Positions 22,401 to 34,400 of a DNA stretch of 64,000 nt are shown here, piece by piece. Each line of letters starts with the position of its first letter. The stretch's first letter is position 1. The notes below the pieces were generated by a model. The model was not told where the DNA came from and made no database searches. It saw only the letters and a program-made list of their open reading frames with translations. The position numbers and the translations under genes were made by a program. This DNA is from Roseomonas sp. AR75. GTDB taxonomy: Bacteria; Pseudomonadota; Alphaproteobacteria; Acetobacterales; Acetobacteraceae. The stretch is taken from NCBI RefSeq assembly GCF_005222815.1, contig NZ_STGB01000001.1, forward strand, positions 186,001-250,000, in the 5' to 3' direction.

Positions 22401-25400
22401 CGGCGCTGCCCTGGCCTGCGGCGAAGCGGAAGATGTCGTTGGCCAGGCCGCCAGCCAGGCTGTCGGCGCCGGTGCCGCCGTCGAGCGTGTCGTTCCCCTC
22501 GCCGCCCAGGAGACTGTCTGAGCCGGCACCACCCGTCAGGCTATCGCTTCCGGCCCGGCCATCGACAGTGTCATCGCCGCCCGCCGCATCGAGGATGTCC
22601 CCGGTGTCGCTGCCGTACAGCGTCTGCGCCGCATCGGTCCCGAGATTGGCGCGCGCAAGAAGATCGGCCGAGCTCCAGGATGTGCCGTCCTCGAACAGGA
22701 TCTGTTCGATCACATTCGTGGCGTTGCTCAGCGCACCGAGCACTTCAACGCGGTCTTCGCCTGCGCCGATGCGCAGGATGACGTCGCTGCCGCCCCGCAG
22801 CGTGACGGTCACATCATCTGGCACGATGCCCGCGGCAAAGACGATCCGATCGTTCCCGCCGCGATCGGTGATCCGGTCGTCGCCGTCGCCCGGTGCGAAG
22901 CTGTAGGTGTCGTCGCCCTCCGCGTCGGTGATCGTGTCACGGCCGCTACCGCCGGCGTACAGGTCGGCTCCGGTCCCGCCATCGAGCGTGTCATGGCCCG
23001 CATCGCCGAACAGTTGGTCGGCGCCGTCGGCACCCTGGAGGCTGTCCGAGCCCGCGCCGCCGCTCAGGCTGTCGTTGCCGGAGCCACCTGACAGCGTGTC
23101 GTTTCCGGTGCCGCCAGGCAGGGAGTCGGGGCCCGCTCCGCCGCCGACCAGGTCACCATCATTCGCGGCCAGGGCAAGAAGCTCGGCATGGCTCAGCGTG
23201 CTGCCATCCGCGAAGCGCAGTGTCTCGATACGGTTGTTGGCGTTGGTGATCGTGCCGGCGATGCGGATCGTGTCCTCGCTGCCGACGAAGCTCACGATCA
23301 GGTCCGTGTCGGTCGCCCGCACCCGCAGGTCGTCGCGGCTGATCCCCTCGCCGAACTCCACCACATCCGCCGGCGATTCGTTCGACCAGCCATTGTCCGA
23401 GATGACGTCCTGCCCGAAGCCGGCAGAGAAGCGATACAGGTCGCTCCGGTCGCCGCCGCTCAGCGAGTCCGTGCCCGTCCCGCCCGTCAGCGTGTCCGCG
23501 CCGTCATTGCCGAGGATCGTGTCGCTGCCCGCGCCGCCTTCGAGGACGTTGGCGTCGTAGCTGCCGAACAGGCGCTGGTCGGCCGCGGTCGGCGCCCAGG
23601 CCATCGCCGCCAGCTCCGCATGGCTCAGCGTGCTGCCATCGGCGAAGCGCAGCGTCTCGATGCGGTTGTTGGCGTTGGTGATCGTGCCGGCGATGCGGAT
23701 CGTGTCCTCGCTGCCGACGAAGCTCACGATCAGGTCCGTGTCGGTCGCCCGCACCCGCAGATCGTCGCGGCTGATCCCCTCGCCGAACTCCACCACATCC
23801 GCCGGCGATTCGTTCGACCAGCCATTGTCCGAGATGACGTCCTGCCCGAAGCCGGCAGAGAAGCGATACAGGTCGCTGCGGTCGCCGCCGCTCAGCGAGT
23901 CCGTGCCCGTCCCGCCCGTCAGCGTGTCCGCGCCGTCATTGCCGAGGATCGTGTCGCTGCCCGCGCCGCCTTCGAGGACGTTGGCGTCGTAGCTGCCGAA
24001 CAGGCGTTGGTCGGCCGCGGTCGGCGCCCAGGCCATCGCCGCCAGCTCCGCATGGCTCAGCGTGCTGCCATCGGCGAAGCGCAGTGTCTCGATGCGGTTG
24101 TTGGCGTTGGTGATCGTGCCGGCGATGCGGATCGTGTCCTCGCTGCCGACGAAGCTCACGATCAGGTCCGTGTCGGTCGCCCGCACCCGCAGGTCGTCGC
24201 GGCTGACCCCCTCGCCGAACTCCACCACGTCCGCCGGCGATTCGTTCGACCAGCCATTGTCCGAGACGACGTCCTGCCCGAAGCCGGCAGAGAAGCGATA
24301 CAGGTCGCTCCGGTCGCCGCCGCTCAGCGAGTCCGTGCCCGTTCCGCCCGTCAGCGTGTCCGCGCCGTCATTGCCGAGGATCGTGTCGCTGCCCCAGCCA
24401 CCGACGAGGGCCTCGGCCGCGCCCGTGCCGGCGATGGTCTGCCCGATGGCCGCGGAGAAAGGTGCCCCGTTGAAGTTGCCGAGCGAAAGCGCGGAAAGGC
24501 TCACGCCCTGCAGCCGGATCAGCAGCCGGCCCGCATCGAAGTCGTAGACACCCTCGTCCATGAAGTAGACGTAGGTGTCGGCACCCTCCTGCTGCGCGAC
24601 GACCTCTCCGGACAGGCCGCTGGCAAGGCGGATGTCGAGCCTGTCGCCGAGATCGCCGGTTTCGAAGCCGGTGATGGTGACAAGGCCCGCCGCATCGCTC
24701 GCGAGGGGCACGAAGAACTCGAAGATGTCGACGGCACCCGGCGTGCCGGTCAGCGTGCGGGGCTGGCTGTCGGAACCGACGCCGCTGCTGCCACCGCCCT
24801 CGCCGCCGCCCTCGTCGTCCAAGCCGCCGGCATGCTGGCGGGCGAACAGCGGGTCGGTGAAGGGATCGGTGTCCGGCACGCTCGGATGGAGCAGCCGCTG
24901 CGCCTCGTCCTCGGTGACGAGCAGGCCGGCCAGGTCACTCGCGGTCAGCGTCGCCCCATCGCTGAAGGCGACGCTCTCGATCGGCACGAAGGGGAAGGCG
25001 AACTGGTCACGCACCAGCACCTGGTCGTCGCTACCGACGAAGCGCAGCAGGAGATCGTTGCCGGCTCGCACGGCAACCATCGCCGCGGCCTCGAGGCCCG
25101 CGCCGAAGCGGATCGTATCGCTGGAGGACGCGAAGCTGCCGGCTTCGACGATCTCGTCGCGTCCGCCGCCCGCATTGAAGACGTAGATGGTGTTGCCGCG
25201 CCCACCGGCGAGGCGGTCATTGCCCGCATCGCCGTCGAGAACCGCATCGAGGGCAAGCTGGGTGCCGAAATCGATGCTGTCGTCCCCGACCCCACCGGTC
25301 CCCGCCCGCGCGAGTATCTCGGTGAGCGACCAGGTGGTGCCATTTGCGAAGAGGAACTCCTCGATCTGCCCGTCGCGCCCTGTCACGACGAACATGTCGC

Positions 25401-28400
25401 GGATGGTGATGCGGTCATCGCCGCCGCCGACGCCGATAACGAGGTCTCGCGGACCGGCGGAAATGATCCGGATGTCGGACGGCACGATCCCGGCGGCAAA
25501 ACGTACCCGATCAACGACGCCGTCCGCGGCAAGCTCGACATCGGCGATCGTGTCCTGCCCATCGCCGAGCGCAAAGAAGTAGGTGTCGCCGCCGCTGTGG
25601 CCCTGGAGCAGGTCGTGCCCCCGCCCGCCGGTGAGGATGTCCGCACCGCGACCGGTCTCGAGCCAGTCATTCCCGTCGAGACCGAACACCTCGGTACCCG
25701 CGCCACCCCCTGCGACCGTCGCTGCCGCGGGCACGATCACGTGGTCATCGCCGCTGGTCGCCGGGATCGCGCGCGAAATCGCGGCGATGGAAAGCGTGCG
25801 CCCGTCCGCAAAGGCGAGCGTGCCGACGATCGCATCCGGATCGCCTGTCGGGTCCACAAGCGCCAGCCGGTCGTCGCCGCCGGCGATCGTCAGGATGAGG
25901 TTCCCCTCGGCATCGCGCTTGAAGGCAACGTCCTCCAGGACAATGCCGCTGCCGAAGCGGATCACGCCGAAGCCGTCGGCGGCGCCGCGCGTCTCGATGC
26001 GGTCCTGCCCGTCGCCGCGCGCGAAGGCGTAGACATCGTTGCCGACGCCGTCGATGACCCGATCGTTCCCCAAGCCTGGACGATAGCCCTCGTCTCCTCC
26101 CGTCCCGATCAGGACGTCATCCAGGTCCGAGCCGACCGCATTGACCAGGTCGAGCAGCGTGTCGCGTGTCCAGGTCGTGCCGTTGGAGAATTCGACGGCG
26201 TCGATCGCGGCGTTGCGGATGATGAGCGTGTCATCGCTGTCGATGAAGGTCACCAGCAGATCGTCGCGCCCCGCCGCGATCCGCTCGACACGGACCTCGT
26301 CGGGCCGGTAGCCGATCATCTGGAGGCGATCGAAGCCCTGCTCGTCCTCGATGACGTCCTGGCCGTCGCCGCGGGTGAAGCGGTAGAGGTCATTGCCGCG
26401 CGCGCCGCGCAGCTGGTCGTCGCCGCGGCCGCCCTCGAGCGTGTCGGCCCGGTCGCTGCCGCGCGCCACGTCGTCCCCGGCGCCGAGCTGCGCGTCGATC
26501 CACGCCTGGACGAGTTCGGCCACGCCCCACGACACGCCATCGCCGAACGCGATCGTCGGGACCGCCCCCGATCCGAGCGCGCCGGCGATCACCATCTGAT
26601 CGCCGGTGACGAAGGTGACGACGAGATCATCGCTCGCGCCATCGGCGAGCCGGGTCTTGACGGTGTTGCTCGGCGTGTCCGGCGCGAGGATGGTGGCGGT
26701 GGTCGCGCCGGCGGCCATCTCGAACCGATCGATCCCGTCCCCGGTCCTGACGACGACCACGCCGCCCTGGGAGAGCGTGACAAGGTCGTGCTGGGCGCCG
26801 GGCACCAGGTTCAGTCCTGCGACAAAGTCGCCGGTGTCGAGGTTGTCCTGGCTTGCGTTCGAGCGGGCCGAGCGGATGATCTCGCGCACGGCTGCAATGG
26901 ACAGGGTGGTGCCGTCGTCGAAGACGAACTCCTCGACCGCCCTCGCGCGATAGCCGCCGATCACGGCGATCCGCTCTCCGGTGCCGGCGAGTGTGGCGAG
27001 GAGGTCGCCACCGATCGCCTCGAAGGTGACGAGGTCCGAGGTGACACCCGGACCGAACACCAGGCGGTCGCTGCCGCTGGTATCGACGATGCTGTCGGTG
27101 CCGTCGCCATAGCCGAAGCGGTAGGTATCGTTGCCGCCGCCGCCGACAAGCGCGTCCGATCCGCCGCCGCCCCAGATCGTGTCGTTCCGCCCATCCAGCC
27201 CGAGGAGCTGCTCGTCCCCTCCGCTGCCGGTCAGCATCCGGTCGATGATCTCGTCGAGCGTCAGGACCGTCGCATCCGCGAAGCGGAAGGCCTCGACGCC
27301 GGTGCCGGCGAGACCGTCAACGATGGTGAGTACGTCCGAGCCATTGCCGAGATCGATGACGAGGTCGTCGCCGTCGCGCCCGATCCTCATCACGTCGCGC
27401 GTGACCGTGGCCCCGAACTGGACCATGTCGATCACGCCCGGTGCGTCTGGGCGCTCGATGATCCTGTCGAAGTCGTAGTCCGCGCCGAAGGCATAGATGT
27501 CCGCCAGGTTGCCGCCGATGAGCGTGTCGTCGCCCTGGCGCCCGTCGAGTGTGTTGGGCCTGTCGAGACCACCGGTGACGACGTTGTCGCCGCGGTTTCC
27601 GCCTTCGATCTGGAGTGCCTCCTCGACGTCCGAGATCAGCAGGAAGCCGCCATCGGCGAACTCGAAGCGCTCGACGCCGCTGTCCGTATCGAGGAACTGG
27701 TTGCGGATACGCAAGGTGTCGACGCGGTCGGCGACCGAGACGACGAGGTCGTTCCCGTCCCGCGTGAAGATGACGTTGGCCTGCGTGATGTCGTCGCCGA
27801 AGCGGACCACGTCGTCCTTGGGCACGACAATGCCGCGCCGGTCGCTCCAGGCGGCGCGGGCACGCACGTCGCTGATCGTGTCCTGGCCGTAGCCGACGTC
27901 GAACAGGTAGGTGTCGCCCCCATCCTTGCCGACGAGAAGGTCGTCGCCACCGCGGCTGTCGAGCGTCTCGGCGAAGTGCGACCCGATGATGGTCTCGCCG
28001 GCATTGGTGCCGACGAGGTCGATGTCCTCCGGATTGAAGTCGGTATAGGCCAGCGTCCGGTCGCCGAACTGGAACAGCTCGACCGCGTGCTGCTGCTGGC
28101 CCTCCCGCACATACTGGTTCTCGAGCACGATGCGGTCGCCCGTGCCGCGGATCGTCATGATGAGGTCGAGTGCGGTCCGGGAGAACTCGATGTCGCCCGA
28201 GAGCAGGTTCCGGAACTCGATCCGGTCGTCGCCTTCCGTGTCGAAGACGGTGTCCGTCCCGTAGCCGGCTGAGAAGACGTAGGTGTCGCCCGCGCTCATG
28301 CCTTCGAGACGGTCGTCGCCGGCGCCGCCGTCGATCCGGTCGGCGATCGTCTCGAAGCCGTAGATGGTGTCGTCGGCATCCGTCCTGGCGATGTCGACGT

Positions 28401-31400
28401 AGTGCTGCAGCAGCTTCAGGTGGTTCCAGACGGTGCCGTCCGCGTATTCGATCGTCTCGATCAGGTTCAAATAGCCAACGAGGAGGATCTCCTCGAGGAA
28501 GTCTGTCAGCACCAGCTGGTCGTCGGTCCCGGCGACCTGCAGGCGCAGGGTGTCGCTGCTGCCGTCGCGGAGGAACTCGATGTCGGTCCAGCGCAGGTCG
28601 TCCGTCAGCTTCAGGATGTCGAGCTTCGGACCGAACAGCGAGGAACTGAAGTCGCTGTCCAGCACGACATCCGATCCGTAGTCGCGCCCGTAGACATAGG
28701 TGTCGACGCCCTCGCGGCCTGTCAGGAAGTCGTCGCCGCGGCCGCCATCCAGGGTGTTGTCGTTGAGCATGCCGTAGATCGCGTCGTCGCCGTCCGTCCT
28801 GGCATTGGCGATCACGCGCTCCACGATCGTCGCGTAGTCGAGCGTCGAGCCCTTCTCGAAGATGATCTTCTCGATCAGGTTGGGCGCGATGAAGTCCAGC
28901 CCGTCATCGGCGCCGATCAGCTCGCTGAAGGCGCCGAGGTTCAGGCGCACACCGCCGAACTGCCCGACGAGCTCGAGGCTGTCGCCGGTCGGGTTGCCCT
29001 CCGCGTCGAGGATGGTGATGACGAGGTTCTCGCTGGCCCCGTCGCGTGTCAGCCGGACGGTGTCCTCTGTGATGTCCCCGCGGAACATCAGGAAGTCCAT
29101 GCCGGCCTGGATCGGGCCGAAGGAGAAATTGCCGAGGTCGTCGATCACGTCCCGACCGTCGCCGGGCTGGTAGATGTAGGTGTCGCCGCCGGCGCCGCCG
29201 CTGAGATAGTCGTTCCCGCGCCCGCTGAAGAAGATGTCGCCCGAGCCCGAGCCGTAATGGGCGTCCGCCTCGTCCATGGCGGCGCGTTCGAAATCGACCA
29301 CCGCGAAGGCCATGCGGTAGCGGTTCCAGACCACGCCGTCCGCGAAAACGATGTCGTCGACGCCGGTCTGCAGGCGCGTGCCGTTGTCCAGGATGGGGTT
29401 CAGCTCGCCGAGGAACTGGTTGACGATGCGGATGAAGTGCGCGCCGGAATCATAGAAGAGGATCAGGTCCTCGCCGTCGCGCACCGCCCTCACCTGATCC
29501 GAGTCGATCAGGGCGAAGCGGAGCTGATCCGTGTCGCCGAGATCGAGGTCGTAGATGTGGTCGTCGCCGCTGTCGGCGCCCACGTAGTAGATGTCCGCCT
29601 GGACGTCGCGATTGAATTCCTGCGCCCCGGGCTCATAGCTGCCGATGACCGTCTGGTCGCCTTCCGACAGCACGAAGAAGTTCGCGCCTTCGTGGCCCCG
29701 CACGACCGTGTCGGTCGGCTGGTGCTCGACGATCTTGCGCTCCTCGATGCCGAAGGCATTCGCGATGGCGGGCAGGTCGAGATCGACGGGAACGCTCTCG
29801 TAGGCCGCCAGCAGCATCTGGAACACGAAGGGCTGGTCCACGCCGAGCTTCGTGTCGAAGATGTAGTCGGGATCGCGCGGGCTGTAGTCGGGATATACCT
29901 GGGAGAGGATGAGCGCCCAGGCGGAGAAGTAATCCTGCACCGCGTCATCCTGGTTCGTCGGCGGTGCGCCCTCGAAGATCGCCTGGAACATCGGGGCGAG
30001 CTCGTGCTCCCCGGTCGGGCGATACTTGTCAGTCTCGACGTCATAGGCCAGCTCGCGGGCGAACTCGGAAAGCCCGCCCTGCAGCGCCATCCGCACCGCG
30101 AGGCGGCTGGCGGCGAGCAGGTATTGCGTCATCGAGAGTCCAACCATCTCGATCATCGGCTCGATGACCGAGCGGTACTCGTCCGCCGACTGGGAATAGC
30201 TCCCGCCCTCGACGACGCGGTAGTCGATGAGGCCGGTAGTACCGTCGAGCCTCGCGGTCAGCATCTCCGGTCGGAAGTCGAGGCCGGCCAGGCTGGTGGC
30301 AAAGTGGAACTGGCCCGGCGTCAGAAGCTCGACGCGATAGGCACTGTCGTCACTCGTGCCGACTTCGTCCAGCGTGTCGAAGTCGAGCGCATAGTTGCGC
30401 AGGTTGAATTCACGGGAATCACCGGTCTTGGACTGAAGCTCCAGGGCGCGATCCAGGTTGCGCGCCCAGACAAAGAAGCTGCCGTCCTGGTCGGTGACCT
30501 CGACCGAGTAATCAACCGTGATGCCGTCGGTGATGCGGACCGCGATGACATCAACGGGGAGATCGGCGTACGGATTGAATCCGATCTCCTCGGTGCGCCA
30601 TTCCTGCCCGGCGGCGCGCGTTTGGGCGAGGATGTCGGCGACCGTCGGGGCAGGGATCGTGTTGCCGTCCGCGTCGAGGATGGCGCGACCGCTGGCCAGG
30701 CGCCAGCTGCCATCCGTATCCCGGATGCCGTAGTCGTCGATCACCGCGCGGCCATCGGCGACATGCATGAGATAGGGTGCCGGCTCGCGAAACTGCAACT
30801 CGCTGCCGCGGCTGGCCGGCGACCAGGCCTGCTCGAGCTGCCAGTGCTGTCCGCTGGCAGCGGCCTGCCCCAGCACCTGCTCGAGGGTCGGGCGGGCGAT
30901 GGCGTTGCCCTCCGCGTCCCGGATCGGCGCACCGCTCGCGAGCGTCCAGAACCCGCCTGCCATGTCCTCGACGTAGATGCCGCGATCCGCCAGGGTCACC
31001 GTGCTGTCGTCCGCATGCGCGAGCAGCACCGGCATCAGTTCGCGCGTCGTCTCCAGCGTCTGGCCCCAGTAGGACAGGACCGGACCCGCCTGCTTGCGGA
31101 GTTGGAGGAAGTCAGGCTCGGTCATCGTCGCGGCCGTGTCGGCCAGGATCTCACCGAGCTCGATGTCGTTCGCGGCGGCCACGGCAAGGTTGGTGACGGA
31201 ACCGATGCCCTTGGCGTCGATCTTCAGGTTGGCCTGCCATGGCGCCCGGCCCGCCTCGCCAGCGAAGCGGCTGTAGCTTTCGACCGTCTCGAAGATCGCC
31301 TCGTACATGCGGCGCGTGGCACCGCTGGCGAGTTCGATCTCGCTCGTGCCGATCAGCCGCGCGCCCTGGGGGGTGACGATGTCGAGCGCCTGGGCGTCCA

Positions 31401-34400
31401 GGCGGATCGACACGATGCCCAGGGAGTCGAGGGTCAGCAACTCGCCCGCATCCGTGATGCCGTCGCCGTTCCGGTCTCGCCAGACGAGCAGCTCCGACCA
31501 GATCGCATCGGCCGCCGAGATCCGCCCGTCGCCGTTGCCGCCGTTCTCGGCGGCATCATGCCGCGCGAGATGCTGGTAGCCGCCCTCGAACTGGTTGCCG
31601 AACATCTCGCCGATGTTGTCGATGCGATCGTTGGCGTTGAGATCGCGGACGAGGAAGCCGTCGTCGCGCGCGACCCAGCCCGTGAGTGTCGAGAACAGGT
31701 CGTTGTCGAAGTCGAAGAAGACCTGGCCGTCATCGACGGCACGCGTCTCCAGCCCGTCGCCATCGAGGTCGATGACCAGCGGGTCTGCGCCGGCGGCCCA
31801 ATCCATGTTCTTGGCAAGGCGCACGGCCGCGCCACCCAGCCATGCGGCCGAATCGACAAGCGCGATCTTCTCGTAGACCTGCAGCACCATGCCGATCGCC
31901 GGCGTCAGCTTGATCAGCTCCGCGGCCGCGCCGAGGCCGCCCATGATCACCCCGAAGATGCTGGGGAAGTTGAACAGCATCCCGAAGCTGCCGGTGTCGT
32001 TGGCAAGGCTCCGCGTGAAGGTGCTGAGGCCGCTCAGCTCGTCGAAGAACAGCCCATCGCCCAGGCCGAAATTGCCGGCCTCGAAGTCGAAGTTGCGGAT
32101 CACCTGCACGCCGGTCAGGGAGCTCCGGCCGTCGCCGAAATCCTGTTGGGTGGGCAGGGCCTGGCCGCCTGTCGCGAGACGGAACAGCAGGTCGGTCTGG
32201 TTTATGATCGCCATCTTGACCCGGCCGTTCTGGTCGGCCGTTTCGGTCACCAGGTAGACGATGTTGGGCAGCCAGGTGTCGAAGTAGGTCTTCAGCAGTC
32301 CGAAGGTGGAGCCCATGACCGCGACGGAGAAGAAGCTGAAGCCGCTCTGGATCGCGCCGGATATCGCGCCGGTGGGCCCGGCGAGCGCCCAGGCGACGGA
32401 TGTGGCGCTTGCATCGCCGCCGGTCAGCGGCACCCCGTAGAAGGACAGGATGTCGTTCTTCTGCGGGTCGAGGATGGTCGTGCCGGGTGCGAACCAGAAA
32501 TGGTCCGCGTTCTCGCTGGTGTCGGGAACGGCGGTGACGGTTCCGTTCTCGTCGACGAGCGTGCCGTTGACGAGGTCGCCGTAGAGTTGACCCCCCTCGC
32601 TGGCGTTGATGATCACGTCGCGGCCGAGACCGCCCGCGGTGACGACCGCCTGCCCGTCCGTGACGATGATGATGTCGTTGCCTTCGCCCGCGTCGAGGGT
32701 GAGGTCGCCATCGGGGACGTTGGTGACGTAGAAGACGTCGTCGCCCTTGTTGCCCTTGATCTCGCCGCTACCGGAATGGCTGCTTTCGTCGCTGCTGTCG
32801 AGGACGAAGCGGTCGTCCTTGTCGGTCAGCTCGACGTTGTCGACGCCCTTGAACCGGACCTTGTCGCTGGGGACAAGGAACTCTTCGGCCAGCAGGAGGC
32901 CGTTCACCGCCAGTGGCTGGCCGGCGTAGAGAAGGCTGGTGGCGCCATACAGGAAGCCGGAGCCCGGGATCGCGGTCTGGATGTAGCCATTGCGGTAGAA
33001 GACGCCCTGGTCCTCGAAGAAGAGCAGGTCGCGCGTGCCGAAGCGCAGCGTGTCGCCGTCGCCACCGGCGCCAGTCGGCCCGCCCAGATCGATGACGAGC
33101 GGTTCACGGAACAGGTCGAACTGGTTCTCCTTCCGGATGAGGACGTCGTCGGCGCCGTCGCCGAGCCGCAGCTCCTCCACGCCGAAGACGATGTCGTCGA
33201 GCGGATCGCCGCCGGAATTCACCCCCTGGACCTGCACCTGCACGGTGTTCTGGTCGATCAGGCCGAAGCCCTCGTCGGCGATGTCCGGGGAGATGATGAT
33301 GGTCAGCACATTGCCGACCGCACTGCCCTGGTAGGTCAGCGTGTCGTTGCCGTCGCCACCGATCAGCAGGTTCCTACCGCCGCCGCCGGTGATGGTGTCG
33401 GCGCCGCTGCCGGCATTGATCACGTCGATGCCGTCGCCGGCATCGATGCTGTCCCCGCCGCCGGAGCCGAAGATCAGGTCGTTGCCCGTCGTGCCGAGGA
33501 TCGTCTCGTCCAGCGCTCCACCGACGAACAGGTCAACGCGGGCGGCATTGCCGGTGCCGCCGGCTGGCCCGTAGCTGCGCTCGGGCAGCATGATCGACGT
33601 GACGTCGTCGCGCGTCCGCATGTGATAGCGGTCGAAGATGTCCGCGTTGTCGGCCTGCCAGCCGACCTTGGCGATGTCCTCGAGCGTGCGCAGCCCGGTC
33701 CAGCGCAGCAGCGTGTCGGTCCAGTCTTCATCGGTCTGGGCGAAGTAGGTGTCGCGGAACTTCTGGATGTTGAGGGGCTTGATGCCCGGGCCCAGCAGGT
33801 CTTCCCAGAGATGCGTCGACGCGTCGAGGGCGAGGATCTGCTCGTCGTCCGAGAGGTCTAGGATGCCGCGCCTGGCTTCGGCATTCCCCTCGATGTCCCT
33901 GATCGCAAGGGCGCCGGCGAACTGGACGAGAAGGTCGGCCAGCGTCTGCTTGACGTCCTTGAAGACCTGGATCCCGGCAAGCCCGATGCTCACCTCGAAC
34001 TGGACGTATTTGCCGAAGAAGGTGGCCGGACTTCCGCCCACGACCGCGCCGAGTTGATCCGCGTCGCCGAACATGGACCAGATCGCCGTGTCGCCAAAGG
34101 GTCGCTCTCCGCTGTCGAGCGCCGAGTAGGCGATGGCGGACTGCAGGACAGTGGCGAAGGCGCCGGTCGGCCCGACCAGGCTCGCCGGAATCGTGAGCGT
34201 GTCGGCGATGGCTGCATCGAAATACGCGTTCCACAGCTGCTTGCCGATCGGCTGCCAATCGGTGCGGGCATTGTCCCGCGCCCAGATCAGGTCGACCAGC
34301 AGCGCCATCGAGTGCAGCGTCACCGGGCTGCGCAGGCCGCCGAAGGATGGGATGCTGCCGTCGAGCGAGAGCCGCAGTGCGCTCAGCACCTCGCCCTCGG

